This document shows positions 1 to 8,041 of a DNA stretch of 64,000 bases, piece after piece. The DNA is from RYN-230 sp963770535 (lineage in GTDB: Bacteria; Actinomycetota; Actinomycetes; Streptosporangiales; Streptosporangiaceae), in assembly GCA_963770535.1 (NCBI GenBank), contig CAVYPZ010000003.1:2914001-2978000 (forward strand), in the 5' to 3' direction. The notes under the pieces are model-generated. The model ran no database searches. It was given only the letters and a program-made list of their open reading frames with translations, and was not told the origin of the DNA. A program made the position numbers and the translations under genes. The first letter of the stretch is position 1; each line of letters starts with the position of its first letter.

Positions 1-1
1 G

Positions 2-1033
2 TACACCTCAGGCACCACGGGACGGGCCAAGGGCGCGACGCTGACCCACGGCAACATCACCTGGAACGCGGTGAACGTGGTGGTGGACGCCGACTTCCGG
101 GCGGACGAGGTCGCCCTCGCCGTGGCCCCGCTGTTCCACACCGCGGCGCTGAACATGCTGTGCCTGCCCGCCATGCTCAAAGGCGGCACGGTGCTGGTCG
201 AGCCGGCCTTCGACGCGGCACGGGTGCTGGAGCTGATCGCCCGGTACCGGGTGACGTCGATGTTCGGTGTCCCGGCCATGTACGACGCGATGGCCGCCGC
301 CCCCGGCTGGGCCCGTGCGGACACCTCCAGCCTGCGCATGCTGCTGTGCGGGGGCGCCCCGGTGCCGGACGCCACCATCCGCCGCTACACCGACCGGGGA
401 CTGACGTTCATCCAGGGATACGGGATGACCGAGACCTCACCGGGGGCGCTGCTGCTGGACGCGGAGCACGCGGTAGCCAAGGCGGGCTCGGCCGGCGTGC
501 CGCACTTCTTCACCGACGTCCGGGTGGCCGGCCCGGACGGCACCGGGGCCGGGCCGGGCGAGCGCGGCGAGATCATCGTGGCCGGCCCGAACGTCATGCG
601 CGGGTACTGGGGCCAGCCGGAGGCGACCGCCGCGGTGCTCGGGGGCGGCTGGCTGCGTTCCGGCGACGTGGGGGTCACCGACGAAGACGGCTACGTGTCC
701 GTGGTGGACCGCATCAAGGACGTGATCATTTCCGGCGGGGAGAACATCTACCCGGCCGAGGTGGAGAACGCCCTGCTCAGTCACCCCGCCGTGGCTGACT
801 GCGGGGTGATCGGGGTCCCGGACGGCCGGTGGGGCGAGGTCGGCCGCGCCGTGGTCGTGCTCCGCCCGGGCGCGAGCGCATCGGAAGCCGGCATCCTGGA
901 ATTCCTCGACGGCCGCCTGGCCCGTTACAAGATTCCCGGATCGGTACAGTTCGCCAGCGTCTTGCCGCGCAGCGCCACAGGCAAGATCCTGAAGAGGCAG
1001 CTCCGCGAGACCTATGGAGGAACCATCGCATGA
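2..1033 (+). CDS. Acyl-CoA synthetase / AMP-dependent ligase, 5' end cut off
   Basis: This is a class I adenylate-forming enzyme that activates a carboxylic acid (probably a fatty or aromatic acid) to its acyl-AMP and then acyl-CoA. The frame is open from base 2, so the N-terminal part lies outside the window. The visible part opens with the phosphate-binding loop YTSGTTGRAKG. It then shows the adenine motif GYGMTE near residue 139, the GEIIVAGPNVM segment, SGDVG near residue 220, and the C-terminal catalytic lysine in SATGKILKR near residue 327. The stop overlaps the ATG of the next gene (ATGA), so the two are translationally coupled to a MaoC-type hydratase, which suggests CoA-thioester metabolism. 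The exact substrate cannot be read from the sequence. Confidence 0.9.
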   Translation, partial: YTSGTTGRAKGATLTHGNITWNAVNVVVDADFRADEVALAVAPLFHTAALNMLCLPAMLKGGTVLVEPAFDAARVLELIARYRVTSMFGVPAMYDAMAAAPGWARADTSSLRMLLCGGAPVPDATIRRYTDRGLTFIQGYGMTETSPGALLLDAEHAVAKAGSAGVPHFFTDVRVAGPDGTGAGPGERGEIIVAGPNVMRGYWGQPEATAAVLGGGWLRSGDVGVTDEDGYVSVVDRIKDVIISGGENIYPAEVENALLSHPAVADCGVIGVPDGRWGEVGRAVVVLRPGASASEAGILEFLDGRLARYKIPGSVQFASVLPRSATGKILKRQLRETYGGTIA

Positions 1034-1491
1034 GCACCGTCGTGAACGGATTGGATGAGATCACCGCTCTGGCCGGCACCGACCTGGGCCGCACCAGCTG
1101 GATGGAGGTGACGCAGGAGCGGGTGAACACGTTCGCCGACGCGACCAGCGACCATCAGTGGATCCACGTGGATGAGGCCCGCGCGGCCGCCGGGCCGTTC
1201 GGCGGGACCATCGCGCACGGCTTCCTGACGCTGTCCTTGGTCATCCCGCTGTTCGCCGAGCTCCTCGACGTCACCGGCATCAGCATGGGCATCAACTACG
1301 GGCTGAACAAGGTCCGTTTCCCGGCGCCGGTCCGGGTCGGCTCCAAGATCAGGCTGGCCGCGGTGGTCGCCGCCGTGGAGCCGGTCGGGGATGGCCAGGC
1401 CGTCCAGCTGACCGCCGACTTCACCGTCGAGGTGGACGGCGGCTCGAAACCGGGCTGCGTGGCCCAGGGCATCTACCGCTACTACGCCTGA
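1030..1491 (+). CDS. MaoC-family (R)-specific enoyl-CoA hydratase
   Basis: This 153-aa single hotdog-fold protein has the length expected for a MaoC/PhaJ-like dehydratase, which adds water to trans-2-enoyl-CoA. The catalytic hydratase-2 motif appears as DATSDHQWIHVDEA, with Asp41 and His46 as the likely catalytic pair, followed by the typical GGTIAHGFLTLSL helix. The ATG overlaps the stop of the upstream acyl-CoA synthetase by four bases, so both proteins are probably made from one message. The pair would activate an acid and process its enoyl-CoA form. Confidence 0.9.
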   Translation: MSTVVNGLDEITALAGTDLGRTSWMEVTQERVNTFADATSDHQWIHVDEARAAAGPFGGTIAHGFLTLSLVIPLFAELLDVTGISMGINYGLNKVRFPAPVRVGSKIRLAAVVAAVEPVGDGQAVQLTADFTVEVDGGSKPGCVAQGIYRYYA

Positions 1492-1514
1492 GCCCGGAGC
1501 CGGGGCGGTGCCGT

Positions 1515-2132
1515 CTAAGGCCCGGGACTGGCCCCGGCCGGGCCCCGCGGATCCACGGCCTGCCATTCGGCGCCCCAGGCGGCCAGGCGGCGGCCATCGA
1601 GCACGCGGCGGCTGACGATGCCGGCGCAGAGCAGGACCATCCCCCAGCAGGGCACGGCCATGGCCGCCGTGACGCCGGCCTGGAGCGCCGCCTGGAACGG
1701 CGACGTGGGCGTGCTGCCCAGCAGTCCCGTGCGGCCCGCCCAGACGGTGACCGTGGTCCCGGCCCGGGTCCCGGGGGGGACCGGGATCCGGCCGGTGCGC
1801 CCCGCCCCGCCGGGCGCCTGCCAGCGGGCGGGCACGGTCACGTCGTAGCCGAAGGACGGGGGCGCGCCGGCCAGGAGCCTGGCCGGGACCGGGTGCCAGC
1901 CCGCGTGCTCGGCGTCCGTGGTGGTGTAGCTGGTGGCGAGGGCCAGCTGCCAGACGGCCAGGGCGATCAGCGGGCCGCCCGCCAGGAAGGCCAGGGCCAG
2001 CCCGGCGATGATCCCGGCCTCCGCCCGGTCGCAGGCACGCCGGAGCGGGTTGTGATCAGGCCACAACCCGCGCACGGCCCGTGCGGCACGCGTCATGCTC
2101 CGAGCGTGGCCACGGCCGGGCCTGGCTGGCAT
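1515..2132 (-). CDS. Rv1733c-like membrane protein
   Basis: This is a protein of about 200 aa with two hydrophobic segments: one after the NPLRRACDRAEAG motif and one near the C-terminus (MAVPCWGMVLLCAGIV). The arrangement of a short basic N-terminus with WxxxxNPLRR, a first membrane helix, an extracellular loop and a second helix matches the actinobacterial Rv1733c family of small membrane proteins, whose molecular role is unknown. I chose the ATG at 2132 because AGGAAGG precedes it at good spacing. The ATG at 2096 is an alternative, but its GGAG lies only one base away. It converges with the upstream MaoC gene. Confidence 0.65.
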   Translation of the reverse strand: MPARPGRGHARSMTRAARAVRGLWPDHNPLRRACDRAEAGIIAGLALAFLAGGPLIALAVWQLALATSYTTTDAEHAGWHPVPARLLAGAPPSFGYDVTVPARWQAPGGAGRTGRIPVPPGTRAGTTVTVWAGRTGLLGSTPTSPFQAALQAGVTAAMAVPCWGMVLLCAGIVSRRVLDGRRLAAWGAEWQAVDPRGPAGASPGP

Positions 2133-2486
2133 CCCCTTCCTGGGGTGATTCCGCCGCGAAGCCCCGGAAACCCGGATCGGGTTCCCCGGCGGCGAGCGGG
2201 AAGAGCAGGGCCGCGGCGGCAGTGACGCCGGCCATGTCCGGGTGCCACCAGACGCTTGCCCTCGGCCATCCGCCCCACAACCGGACATGTCAGCACACAT
2301 AACGGCACGATCGGCCACGCCGTCGTGCGGCCGCGTCACGGGCCGCGGTGACCCGGACACCAGCCACGCCAGGACAGCTGACTGACGGGACAGTTTCACC
2401 GGTTCGTGGGACGGTGTTCACGACCGGGTGGCTTCCTCACGTTTGCCTGTTAGCCGCCATCCGGGCGGCCGGCGAAATGAGGGGCC
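2133..2486. other. Intergenic region between divergent genes, no gene seen
   Basis: About 350 bases separate the Rv1733c-like gene from the secreted phosphoesterase. Reading frames here lack coding character. A 9-bp inverted repeat, CATGTCCGG at 2233-2241 and CCGGACATG at 2281-2289, may be a regulatory site. A moderately AT-rich stretch follows (CACATAACGG, 2296-2305). No terminator or RNA gene was recognised. Confidence 0.4.
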
Positions 2487-4088
2487 ATGAGGTCGATGAG
2501 GCGGATCTGGGCACACTGGGGTGCGGCCGCGGGCAGCGCGGGCGTGGCGCTGCTGCTGGCCGCCACGCAGGGCACCGCCGCGGCCGGGGCGGCCACTTCC
2601 GCCCCCGGGGCGGACGGGCCCGGATGGAGCGGGAACCTGATCGCGGACGGGAACGCCGGGGCGGGCTACTGCACCCGGGACTGGAACGCGGCCACGACCA
2701 TCCCGGGCTGGAGCATCAGCACCGGGAGCCCCAACGTCATGTGCTACGCCGCTGCCCCGGTCCGCCGCCCCGCCGGTGCCTCCGGCCCGGGGTTCTTCAG
2801 CTCAGGCCCCTACGGTGACTCGGCCATGACCCAGACGGCCCGGCTGGCCCCGCGGGCCGCGGCGGGCGGGTCCCTGTCCTACCGGCTGTCGGGCTGGCTG
2901 GGCGGGTGGAAGACCGAGCCCGGATACGTGCGGGTATCGCTCACCTTCCTCACCCGCTCCGGCCACCAGGCCGGGGCGCCGGTCACGCTGCGCACGGTGA
3001 ACCGGGCCGAGCGGGGCGGCCGGACCCGGTTCCTGCGCCGCGCGGTGACCGGGACGGTGCCGCCCGCCGCGGCGTCGATCCGGGTCGGGGTGCGTTTCCT
3101 GGATAGCTCCACCCCGCCCGGCGGGGAACCCGAGCCGTCCGGCCCCGGCGGCGGCATGCTCGACAATCTCTCGCTGCGGGTGTCCGCCCCCCTGCCGGCG
3201 GCCCGGCTGGTGCCGCCACGCTCAGCCGTGCCGCACTTCAGCCACGTCTTCGTGATCATGATGGAGAACACCAACGGCAGCGCGGTGCTGTCCGGCCGCA
3301 GCCACATGCCGTTCCTGCACAGCCTGATAGCCCGCGGGACCGCGCTGGCGAACTACCACGCGGTGTACCACCCCAGCGACGAGAACTACCTGGCCATCGC
3401 GGGCGGCGACACCTACGCCAGGGGCGCGGTCTACTGGCCGGACATCAAGGACCCGAACCCCAACCTCGGCGACGAGCTCGAGGCCAGGTCGCTGACCTGG
3501 AAGGCCTACGAGCAGGGGATGGGCTACCGGTGCAACGACCGCGCGTCCACCGAGTTCACCTACGACAGGTACTACTACCCGGACGACGCGCCGTTCATCA
3601 ACTACACCGACGTCAGCGGCAACCGGGCCCGCTGCAAGGCCCACCTGGCCGACACCACGCAGCTGGGCACCGACCTCAAGAGCGCCGCGACCACGCCGGC
3701 CTTTTCCTGGATCGCGGCCGACGACTACTACGACGGTGAGTCCGCCGGCAACGGCGACCGCCACAGCCGCGAGGTCCAGGACGGCTGGCTGAAGCGGACC
3801 CTCACCCCGGTCCTGTCCTCGCCCGCCTGGCGGACGCAGAAATCCCTGCTGATCATCACCTGGGACGAGGCCGGCGTCACGAAGCGCACCGCGGAGCCGG
3901 GCAACCGGGTCGCGACCGTGCTGGTCGGATCCCAGGGCACGGTGCGGGCCGGCTACGTCAGCCCGGCCCGCTACGACCACTATTCCGCCGCCCGGACCAT
4001 CGAGGAGGCCCTGGGCGTCGCCCCGTTCACCGCGAACGACGCGTACGCCACCCCGTTCAACGACGCGTTCACCCGGCAGGGCTGGTAA
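2487..4088 (+). CDS. Secreted phosphoesterase / acid phosphatase (AcpA-like alkaline-phosphatase fold)
   Basis: The protein has 533 aa and a clear signal peptide: basic MRSMRR, then a hydrophobic stretch ending near residue 35 in AAAGAA. An N-terminal region of about 200 residues (NLIADGNAGAGYC onward) resembles a galactose-binding or beta-sandwich module. From about residue 250 comes the phosphoesterase domain, with the metal/nucleophile segment FVIMMENTNGS, HPSDENYLAIAGGD, and the distal IITWDEAG motif. These are typical of the phosphoesterase family that includes acid phosphatases and phospholipase C-like enzymes. It probably hydrolyses phosphomonoesters outside the cell. GAGGGG lies just before the ATG. 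Confidence 0.8.
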   Translation: MRSMRRIWAHWGAAAGSAGVALLLAATQGTAAAGAATSAPGADGPGWSGNLIADGNAGAGYCTRDWNAATTIPGWSISTGSPNVMCYAAAPVRRPAGASGPGFFSSGPYGDSAMTQTARLAPRAAAGGSLSYRLSGWLGGWKTEPGYVRVSLTFLTRSGHQAGAPVTLRTVNRAERGGRTRFLRRAVTGTVPPAAASIRVGVRFLDSSTPPGGEPEPSGPGGGMLDNLSLRVSAPLPAARLVPPRSAVPHFSHVFVIMMENTNGSAVLSGRSHMPFLHSLIARGTALANYHAVYHPSDENYLAIAGGDTYARGAVYWPDIKDPNPNLGDELEARSLTWKAYEQGMGYRCNDRASTEFTYDRYYYPDDAPFINYTDVSGNRARCKAHLADTTQLGTDLKSAATTPAFSWIAADDYYDGESAGNGDRHSREVQDGWLKRTLTPVLSSPAWRTQKSLLIITWDEAGVTKRTAEPGNRVATVLVGSQGTVRAGYVSPARYDHYSAARTIEEALGVAPFTANDAYATPFNDAFTRQGW

Positions 4089-4162
4089 GCCGGGGCCCGG
4101 TGCTGCCGGGGCGCGGTGCTGCCCGGGTGCGCCGGCGGCGCGGGCCCTCTACAGTCGGCCCC

Positions 4163-5008
4163 ATGCGATTTGCCACGATCCGGACCCCCGATGGGACCAC
4201 GGCCGCGCGGCTGGACGGGGACATGCTGGTGCCGCTGGACGCGGCTGACGTCGGGGCACTGCTGGCCAGCACGCCGCTGGGTGACGGCGGCGGCCGGGCG
4301 CCGGCGGAGCGCGCCGGGGCCGCGCCGGTGCCCGCCGGCGATGCGGGCTTCGCGCCGCTCGTGCCGCGCCCGGCCAAAGTGCTGTGCGTGGGACTGAACT
4401 ACCGGGCCCACATCCTGGAAACCGGGCGGGACCTGCCCCGGTATCCGACCCTGTTCGCCAAGTTCGCCCGGACACTGCTGGGCGCCCGCGACGACCTGGT
4501 CCTGCCCGCGGTCAGCGACCGGGTCGACTGGGAGGTCGAGCTGGGCGTGGTCATCGGCCGGCCGATCTACCGGGCCAGCCAGGACGAGGCGGCGGCGGCC
4601 ATCGCGGGGTACACCGTCACCAACGACGTCAGCATGCGCGACTGGCAGAACCGCACCCTGCAGTGGCTCCAGGGCAAGATGTTCGAGCGGAGCACCCCCG
4701 TCGGCCCGTACCTGGTCACCGGGGATGAGATCGGCGACGCTGCGGACCTGGAGGTGCGATGCGAGGTGGACGGGACGGTCATGCAGCAGTCGCGTACCTC
4801 CGACCTCCTGTTCGGCCCGGCTGAGATCGCCGCCTACGCCAGCCAGGCCATCACCCTGGAGCCGGGCGACCTGCTGCTCACCGGCACGCCGGGCGGGGTG
4901 GGGAACGCCCGCAAGCCCCCGGTCTACCTGCAGCCCGGCCAGACGCTGCGCACCGTGGTCGAGGGCGTCGGGGAGTGCGTCAACCGGTGCGTGCCGGACC
5001 CGGCCTGA
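4163..5008 (+). CDS. Fumarylacetoacetate hydrolase family protein
   Basis: This 281-aa protein has the FAH/FAHD1 fold, a family of divalent-metal enzymes that hydrolyse, decarboxylate or isomerise acylpyruvates and 2-oxo acids from aromatic or ketoacid catabolism. Diagnostic segments are KVLCVGLNYRAH, the metal-binding WEVELGVVIG with its glutamates, TNDVSMRDWQ, KMFERSTPVGPYLV and the closing LLTGTPGGVG. The start is the ATG at 4163. Upstream in-frame codons belong to a low-quality stretch directly after the phosphoesterase. Its precise substrate is unclear. The neighbours do not form an obvious aromatic-degradation operon. Confidence 0.88.
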   Translation: MRFATIRTPDGTTAARLDGDMLVPLDAADVGALLASTPLGDGGGRAPAERAGAAPVPAGDAGFAPLVPRPAKVLCVGLNYRAHILETGRDLPRYPTLFAKFARTLLGARDDLVLPAVSDRVDWEVELGVVIGRPIYRASQDEAAAAIAGYTVTNDVSMRDWQNRTLQWLQGKMFERSTPVGPYLVTGDEIGDAADLEVRCEVDGTVMQQSRTSDLLFGPAEIAAYASQAITLEPGDLLLTGTPGGVGNARKPPVYLQPGQTLRTVVEGVGECVNRCVPDPA

Positions 5009-5077
5009 CCGGCCCGCGCCGAAGAAGGGGAGGGGCAGCCGCTCCCGCGGCCGCCCCGAGTATGTCAGGGTTACTGC

Positions 5078-5743
5078 ATGCGCAAGTACGTGATCATGGG
5101 GGTGCCCGGCAGCGGCAAGAGCTCGCAGGCGTCGTGGCTGGCCCGGGACCTGGACCTGGTGCACATCAGCGTGGGCGACATCTTCCGCTGGAACGTGGAG
5201 CAGCACACCAAGATGGGAGCCGACGTGCGGCGGATCATGGCCGCCGGCGAGCTGGTCGGTGACGATCTGGCCGAGAAGGTGACCGCGCAGCGGCTCGCCG
5301 ACCACGACTGGAACTACGGGTTCATCATCGACGGGTTCCCGCGCAACGCCCGGCAGGCGGAGTTCTTCCTGGAGAGCTACGACATCGACGCGGTTATCCA
5401 TCTCGACCTGCCCGACAACGAGGTCCGCCGCCGGGTCCTGGCCCGCCGGCTGTGCTCGGGCTGCGGCCTGGATTACAACCTCATCGAGGGCCGGCCCCGG
5501 GAAGAGGGCAAGTGCGACGTGTGCGGCGGGACGCTCGTGACCCGCGAGGACGACACCGAGGAAGCCCTCGTGGTCCGGCTGCGGGACTACCACGAGAAGA
5601 CCGACCCGGTGCTCGCCATCTTCGGGCGCAAAGAGTACGTCCTGCGCATCGACGCCACCAAGGACAAGGACGATGTCCAGCAGGCGATCCGGGCGGCGCT
5701 CGGGCTGCCCGCGTTCACGCCGGAGCCCGCCGGCCGGCCGTGA
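5078..5743 (+). CDS. Adenylate kinase-like nucleoside monophosphate kinase
   Basis: The 221-aa protein opens with the P-loop GVPGSGKSS (residues 8-16). It carries the NMP-binding and core signature DGFPRN and a long LID domain with four cysteines (CSGCG at 126-130 and CDVCG near 146-150), as in zinc-binding adenylate kinases. It should catalyse ATP + AMP to 2 ADP in the cytosol. The housekeeping adk of actinomycetes usually sits behind secY and beside map in the ribosomal-protein cluster. Here the gene stands alone, so it may be a second copy or a kinase for a related nucleotide. Confidence 0.85.
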   Translation: MRKYVIMGVPGSGKSSQASWLARDLDLVHISVGDIFRWNVEQHTKMGADVRRIMAAGELVGDDLAEKVTAQRLADHDWNYGFIIDGFPRNARQAEFFLESYDIDAVIHLDLPDNEVRRRVLARRLCSGCGLDYNLIEGRPREEGKCDVCGGTLVTREDDTEEALVVRLRDYHEKTDPVLAIFGRKEYVLRIDATKDKDDVQQAIRAALGLPAFTPEPAGRP

Positions 5744-5825
5744 GCCCCGTGCCTCCCGTGTCCCGCACTCCCGGACACCCGGACACAGCCTGGGCATCGC
5801 CGCCGGGAGCTGGAGCGACGGCGCC

Positions 5826-6917
5826 GTGCGGGTCGTAATCGCGCCTGACTCCTTCAAGGGCAGCATCGGGGCGGCCGCCGCGGCCACCGCGCTGGCCGGT
5901 GGCTGGCACGCCGCCCGGCCCGGCGATCAGGTGATCTGCGTGCCGCTGGCCGACGGCGGTGAGGGCACCCTGGACGTCCTCGCCGCCGCGGTGAGCGGCG
6001 CCCGCTGGCACACCGCCCGGGTCACCGGCCCGGCGGGCCAGCCGGTGAACTGCGCGTGGCTGGAACTGCCCGGCGGCATCGCGGCCGTGGAACTGGCCCG
6101 GGCCAGCGGGCTGCCGCTGCTGGCCCGCCCCGACCCGCTGGGCGCGCAGACGACCGGGCTCGGCGAGGTCATCGGCCGCGCGCTGGACGCCGGCGCGGCG
6201 CAGGTGATGATCGCGCTCGGCGGCTCGGCGTCCACCGACGGCGGGACGGGCGCGCTGGCGGCGCTCGGCGCCCGTTTCCTCGACCACGCCGGCCGGGCCC
6301 TGCCCGCCGGCGGCGGGGCCCTGCGCGGCCTGGCCACCGTGGACCTGGGCGGGCTGGCCCCGCCTCCCGGGGGCGGGGTCACCTGCCTGTCGGACGTGCG
6401 GGCCCCGCTGCTCGGCCCGGCCGGGGCGGCCGCCGTGTTCGGCCCGCAGAAGGGAGCCAGCCCCGCCCAGGTGGCCCTGCTCGAGGATGGCCTGACCCGG
6501 CTGGCCCGGTGCCTCGGCGGGGACCCGGGGGCGCCCGGCGCCGGGGCGGCCGGGGGCACCGGGTATGGCTTCGCCGCCGCCTGGGGGGCGCAGATCGGCC
6601 CGGGGGCGGTGCACCTGGCCGCGATAGCCGGCCTGGACCGGGCACTGTCCGGGGCCGGGCTCGTGATCACCGGGGAGGGCCGTTACGACGACACCTCGGG
6701 CACGGGAAAGGTCGCCGGGACCGTATTCGCCGCCGCCACGGCCGCCGGGGTGCCGGCCGCGCTGGTCGCCGGCCAGGTCGCGTCCGACCCGCCGCCCGGG
6801 GTGGCCTGGGCCGTGGCCCTGGACGGCCTGGCGGGCGGCGCCGCGCCGGCGCTGGCGGATCCCGGCCGCTGGCTCCGGCAGGCCGGCCAGGAGCTGGCCG
6901 CCAGCCTCACCCGCTGA
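5826..6917 (+). CDS. Glycerate kinase (GarK/GlxK family)
   Basis: This 363-aa protein phosphorylates D-glycerate, usually to 2-phosphoglycerate, feeding glyoxylate or serine-derived carbon into glycolysis. The family hallmarks are the N-terminal VVIAPDSFKGS, the LADGGEGTLDVL segment, IALGGSASTDGGTGAL and the C-terminal VITGEGRYDDTSGTGKV. I chose GTG at 5826 because the conserved start follows it directly and GGAG lies about a dozen bases upstream. Upstream in-frame sequence overlaps the kinase before it and is not conserved in type. Its length matches the usual ~370-380 aa. Confidence 0.92.
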   Translation: MRVVIAPDSFKGSIGAAAAATALAGGWHAARPGDQVICVPLADGGEGTLDVLAAAVSGARWHTARVTGPAGQPVNCAWLELPGGIAAVELARASGLPLLARPDPLGAQTTGLGEVIGRALDAGAAQVMIALGGSASTDGGTGALAALGARFLDHAGRALPAGGGALRGLATVDLGGLAPPPGGGVTCLSDVRAPLLGPAGAAAVFGPQKGASPAQVALLEDGLTRLARCLGGDPGAPGAGAAGGTGYGFAAAWGAQIGPGAVHLAAIAGLDRALSGAGLVITGEGRYDDTSGTGKVAGTVFAAATAAGVPAALVAGQVASDPPPGVAWAVALDGLAGGAAPALADPGRWLRQAGQELAASLTR

Positions 6918-6963
6918 CGGGTCGCCCGGCGGCCGGCCCGGCCCGCCAACTACCCTGGTCCGC

Positions 6964-7908
6964 GTGCGGGACATCGTGGTGTTCAGCGGCAGCGCCCACC
7001 TCGAGCTGGCGGCCGAGATCTGCGCGGACCTGGGCGAGCAGCTGCGCCCGGTGCGGCTGCGCCGATTCGCCAACGACTGCATGGAGGTGCAGCTCCAGTC
7101 CAACTGCCGGGAACGTGACGTGTTCCTCATCCAGCCGCTCTGCCCCCCGGTCCAGGAGCACCTGGTCGAGCTGCTGCTCATGCTGGACGCCGCGCGGGGC
7201 GCGTCCGCCGCCCGGGTCACCGCGGTCATCCCGCACTACGCGTACGCCCGCTCGGACAAGAAGGACATGCCCCGGGTGTCGATCGGCGGCCGGCTGGTCG
7301 CCGACCTGCTCGTCACGGCAGGCGCGAACCGGGTACTGACGATGACCCTGCATTCCCCGCAGGTGCACGGCTTCTTCTCGATCCCGGTCGATCATCTGCA
7401 CGCCCACCGCGAGCTGGCCGCCCACTTCCGCGGCCAGGACCTGTCGAACACGGTGGTGGTCTCACCCGACCTGGGCAACGCCAAGCAGGCCGCGTCCTTC
7501 GCCCGCCGTCTCGGCCTGACCGTCGCGTTCGGCGCGAAGCAGCGGATCAGCGACCAGGAGGTCTCGATCACGTCCATCATCGGTGACGTGACCGGCCGGG
7601 ACGTGATCGTGCTGGACGACGAGATCGCGCGCGGCACCACCATCCTCGAACTGCTCGAGCGCCTGCGGGAGCGTGACGTCCGCTCCGTCCGGGTCGCCTG
7701 CACGCACGGCCTGTTCGCCGGGGACGCGCTGAAGCGGATCGAGTCGGCCCCGGAGGTGACCGAGGTGGTCACGACGAACACGGTGCCGATCCCCAGTCAC
7801 CTGCTCGGCGGCAAGCTCGAGGTCATCTCGCTCGCCCCGGCGCTCGCCGAGGCCATCCGCCGCATCCACGAGGGTGAGTCGGTCAGCGTCCTGTTCGGCA
7901 CGGACTAG
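6964..7908 (+). CDS. Ribose-phosphate pyrophosphokinase, divergent actinobacterial paralogue
   Basis: This 314-aa enzyme makes PRPP from ribose 5-phosphate and ATP. Seen are the N-terminal FSGSAH, the ribose-5-phosphate/ATP regions IPHYAYARSDKK and HSPQVHGFF, and the PRPP loop VLDDEIARGTT. The usual FxDGE segment is replaced by FANDCMEVQL and the following ExVRGxDVF by SNCRERDVF. That replacement marks the second, non-canonical prs type found in actinomycetes rather than the housekeeping prs next to glmU. It starts at GTG 6964 and is followed by a hairpin. Confidence 0.88.
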   Translation: MRDIVVFSGSAHLELAAEICADLGEQLRPVRLRRFANDCMEVQLQSNCRERDVFLIQPLCPPVQEHLVELLLMLDAARGASAARVTAVIPHYAYARSDKKDMPRVSIGGRLVADLLVTAGANRVLTMTLHSPQVHGFFSIPVDHLHAHRELAAHFRGQDLSNTVVVSPDLGNAKQAASFARRLGLTVAFGAKQRISDQEVSITSIIGDVTGRDVIVLDDEIARGTTILELLERLRERDVRSVRVACTHGLFAGDALKRIESAPEVTEVVTTNTVPIPSHLLGGKLEVISLAPALAEAIRRIHEGESVSVLFGTD

Positions 7909-7909
7909 T

Positions 7910-7927
7910 CCGGGGGGCGGCCCCCGG
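7910..7927. terminator. GC hairpin after the PRPP synthetase gene
   Basis: Directly after the stop codon, CCGGGGG (7910-7916) pairs perfectly with CCCCCGG (7921-7927) around a GCGG loop. There is no U-tract, which is common for actinomycete terminators. It probably ends the plus-strand transcript before the convergent hydroxylase operon. Confidence 0.5.
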
Positions 7928-8041
7928 AGGCCCGCCCCTGTAGGCACGCCGGCTGCGGCGGGTGCCGGGTTAATCGCCGGCTCGGAGGGAACCCGCCTCC
8001 GGCGGGCCCCGCCTCGCTCTGCGGGCTCCGGGGGCCCGGAG

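Noticed and set aside
160..1130. Long frames overlapping the acyl-CoA synthetase in other frames and on the minus strand
   Set aside because: They lack family motifs and reflect the high-GC third-position bias of the real gene.
3980..5887. 635-codon minus-strand frame over the FAH and adenylate kinase genes
   Set aside because: It is an antisense shadow: low-complexity Val/Gly/Arg content, while the plus strand encodes two clear enzymes.
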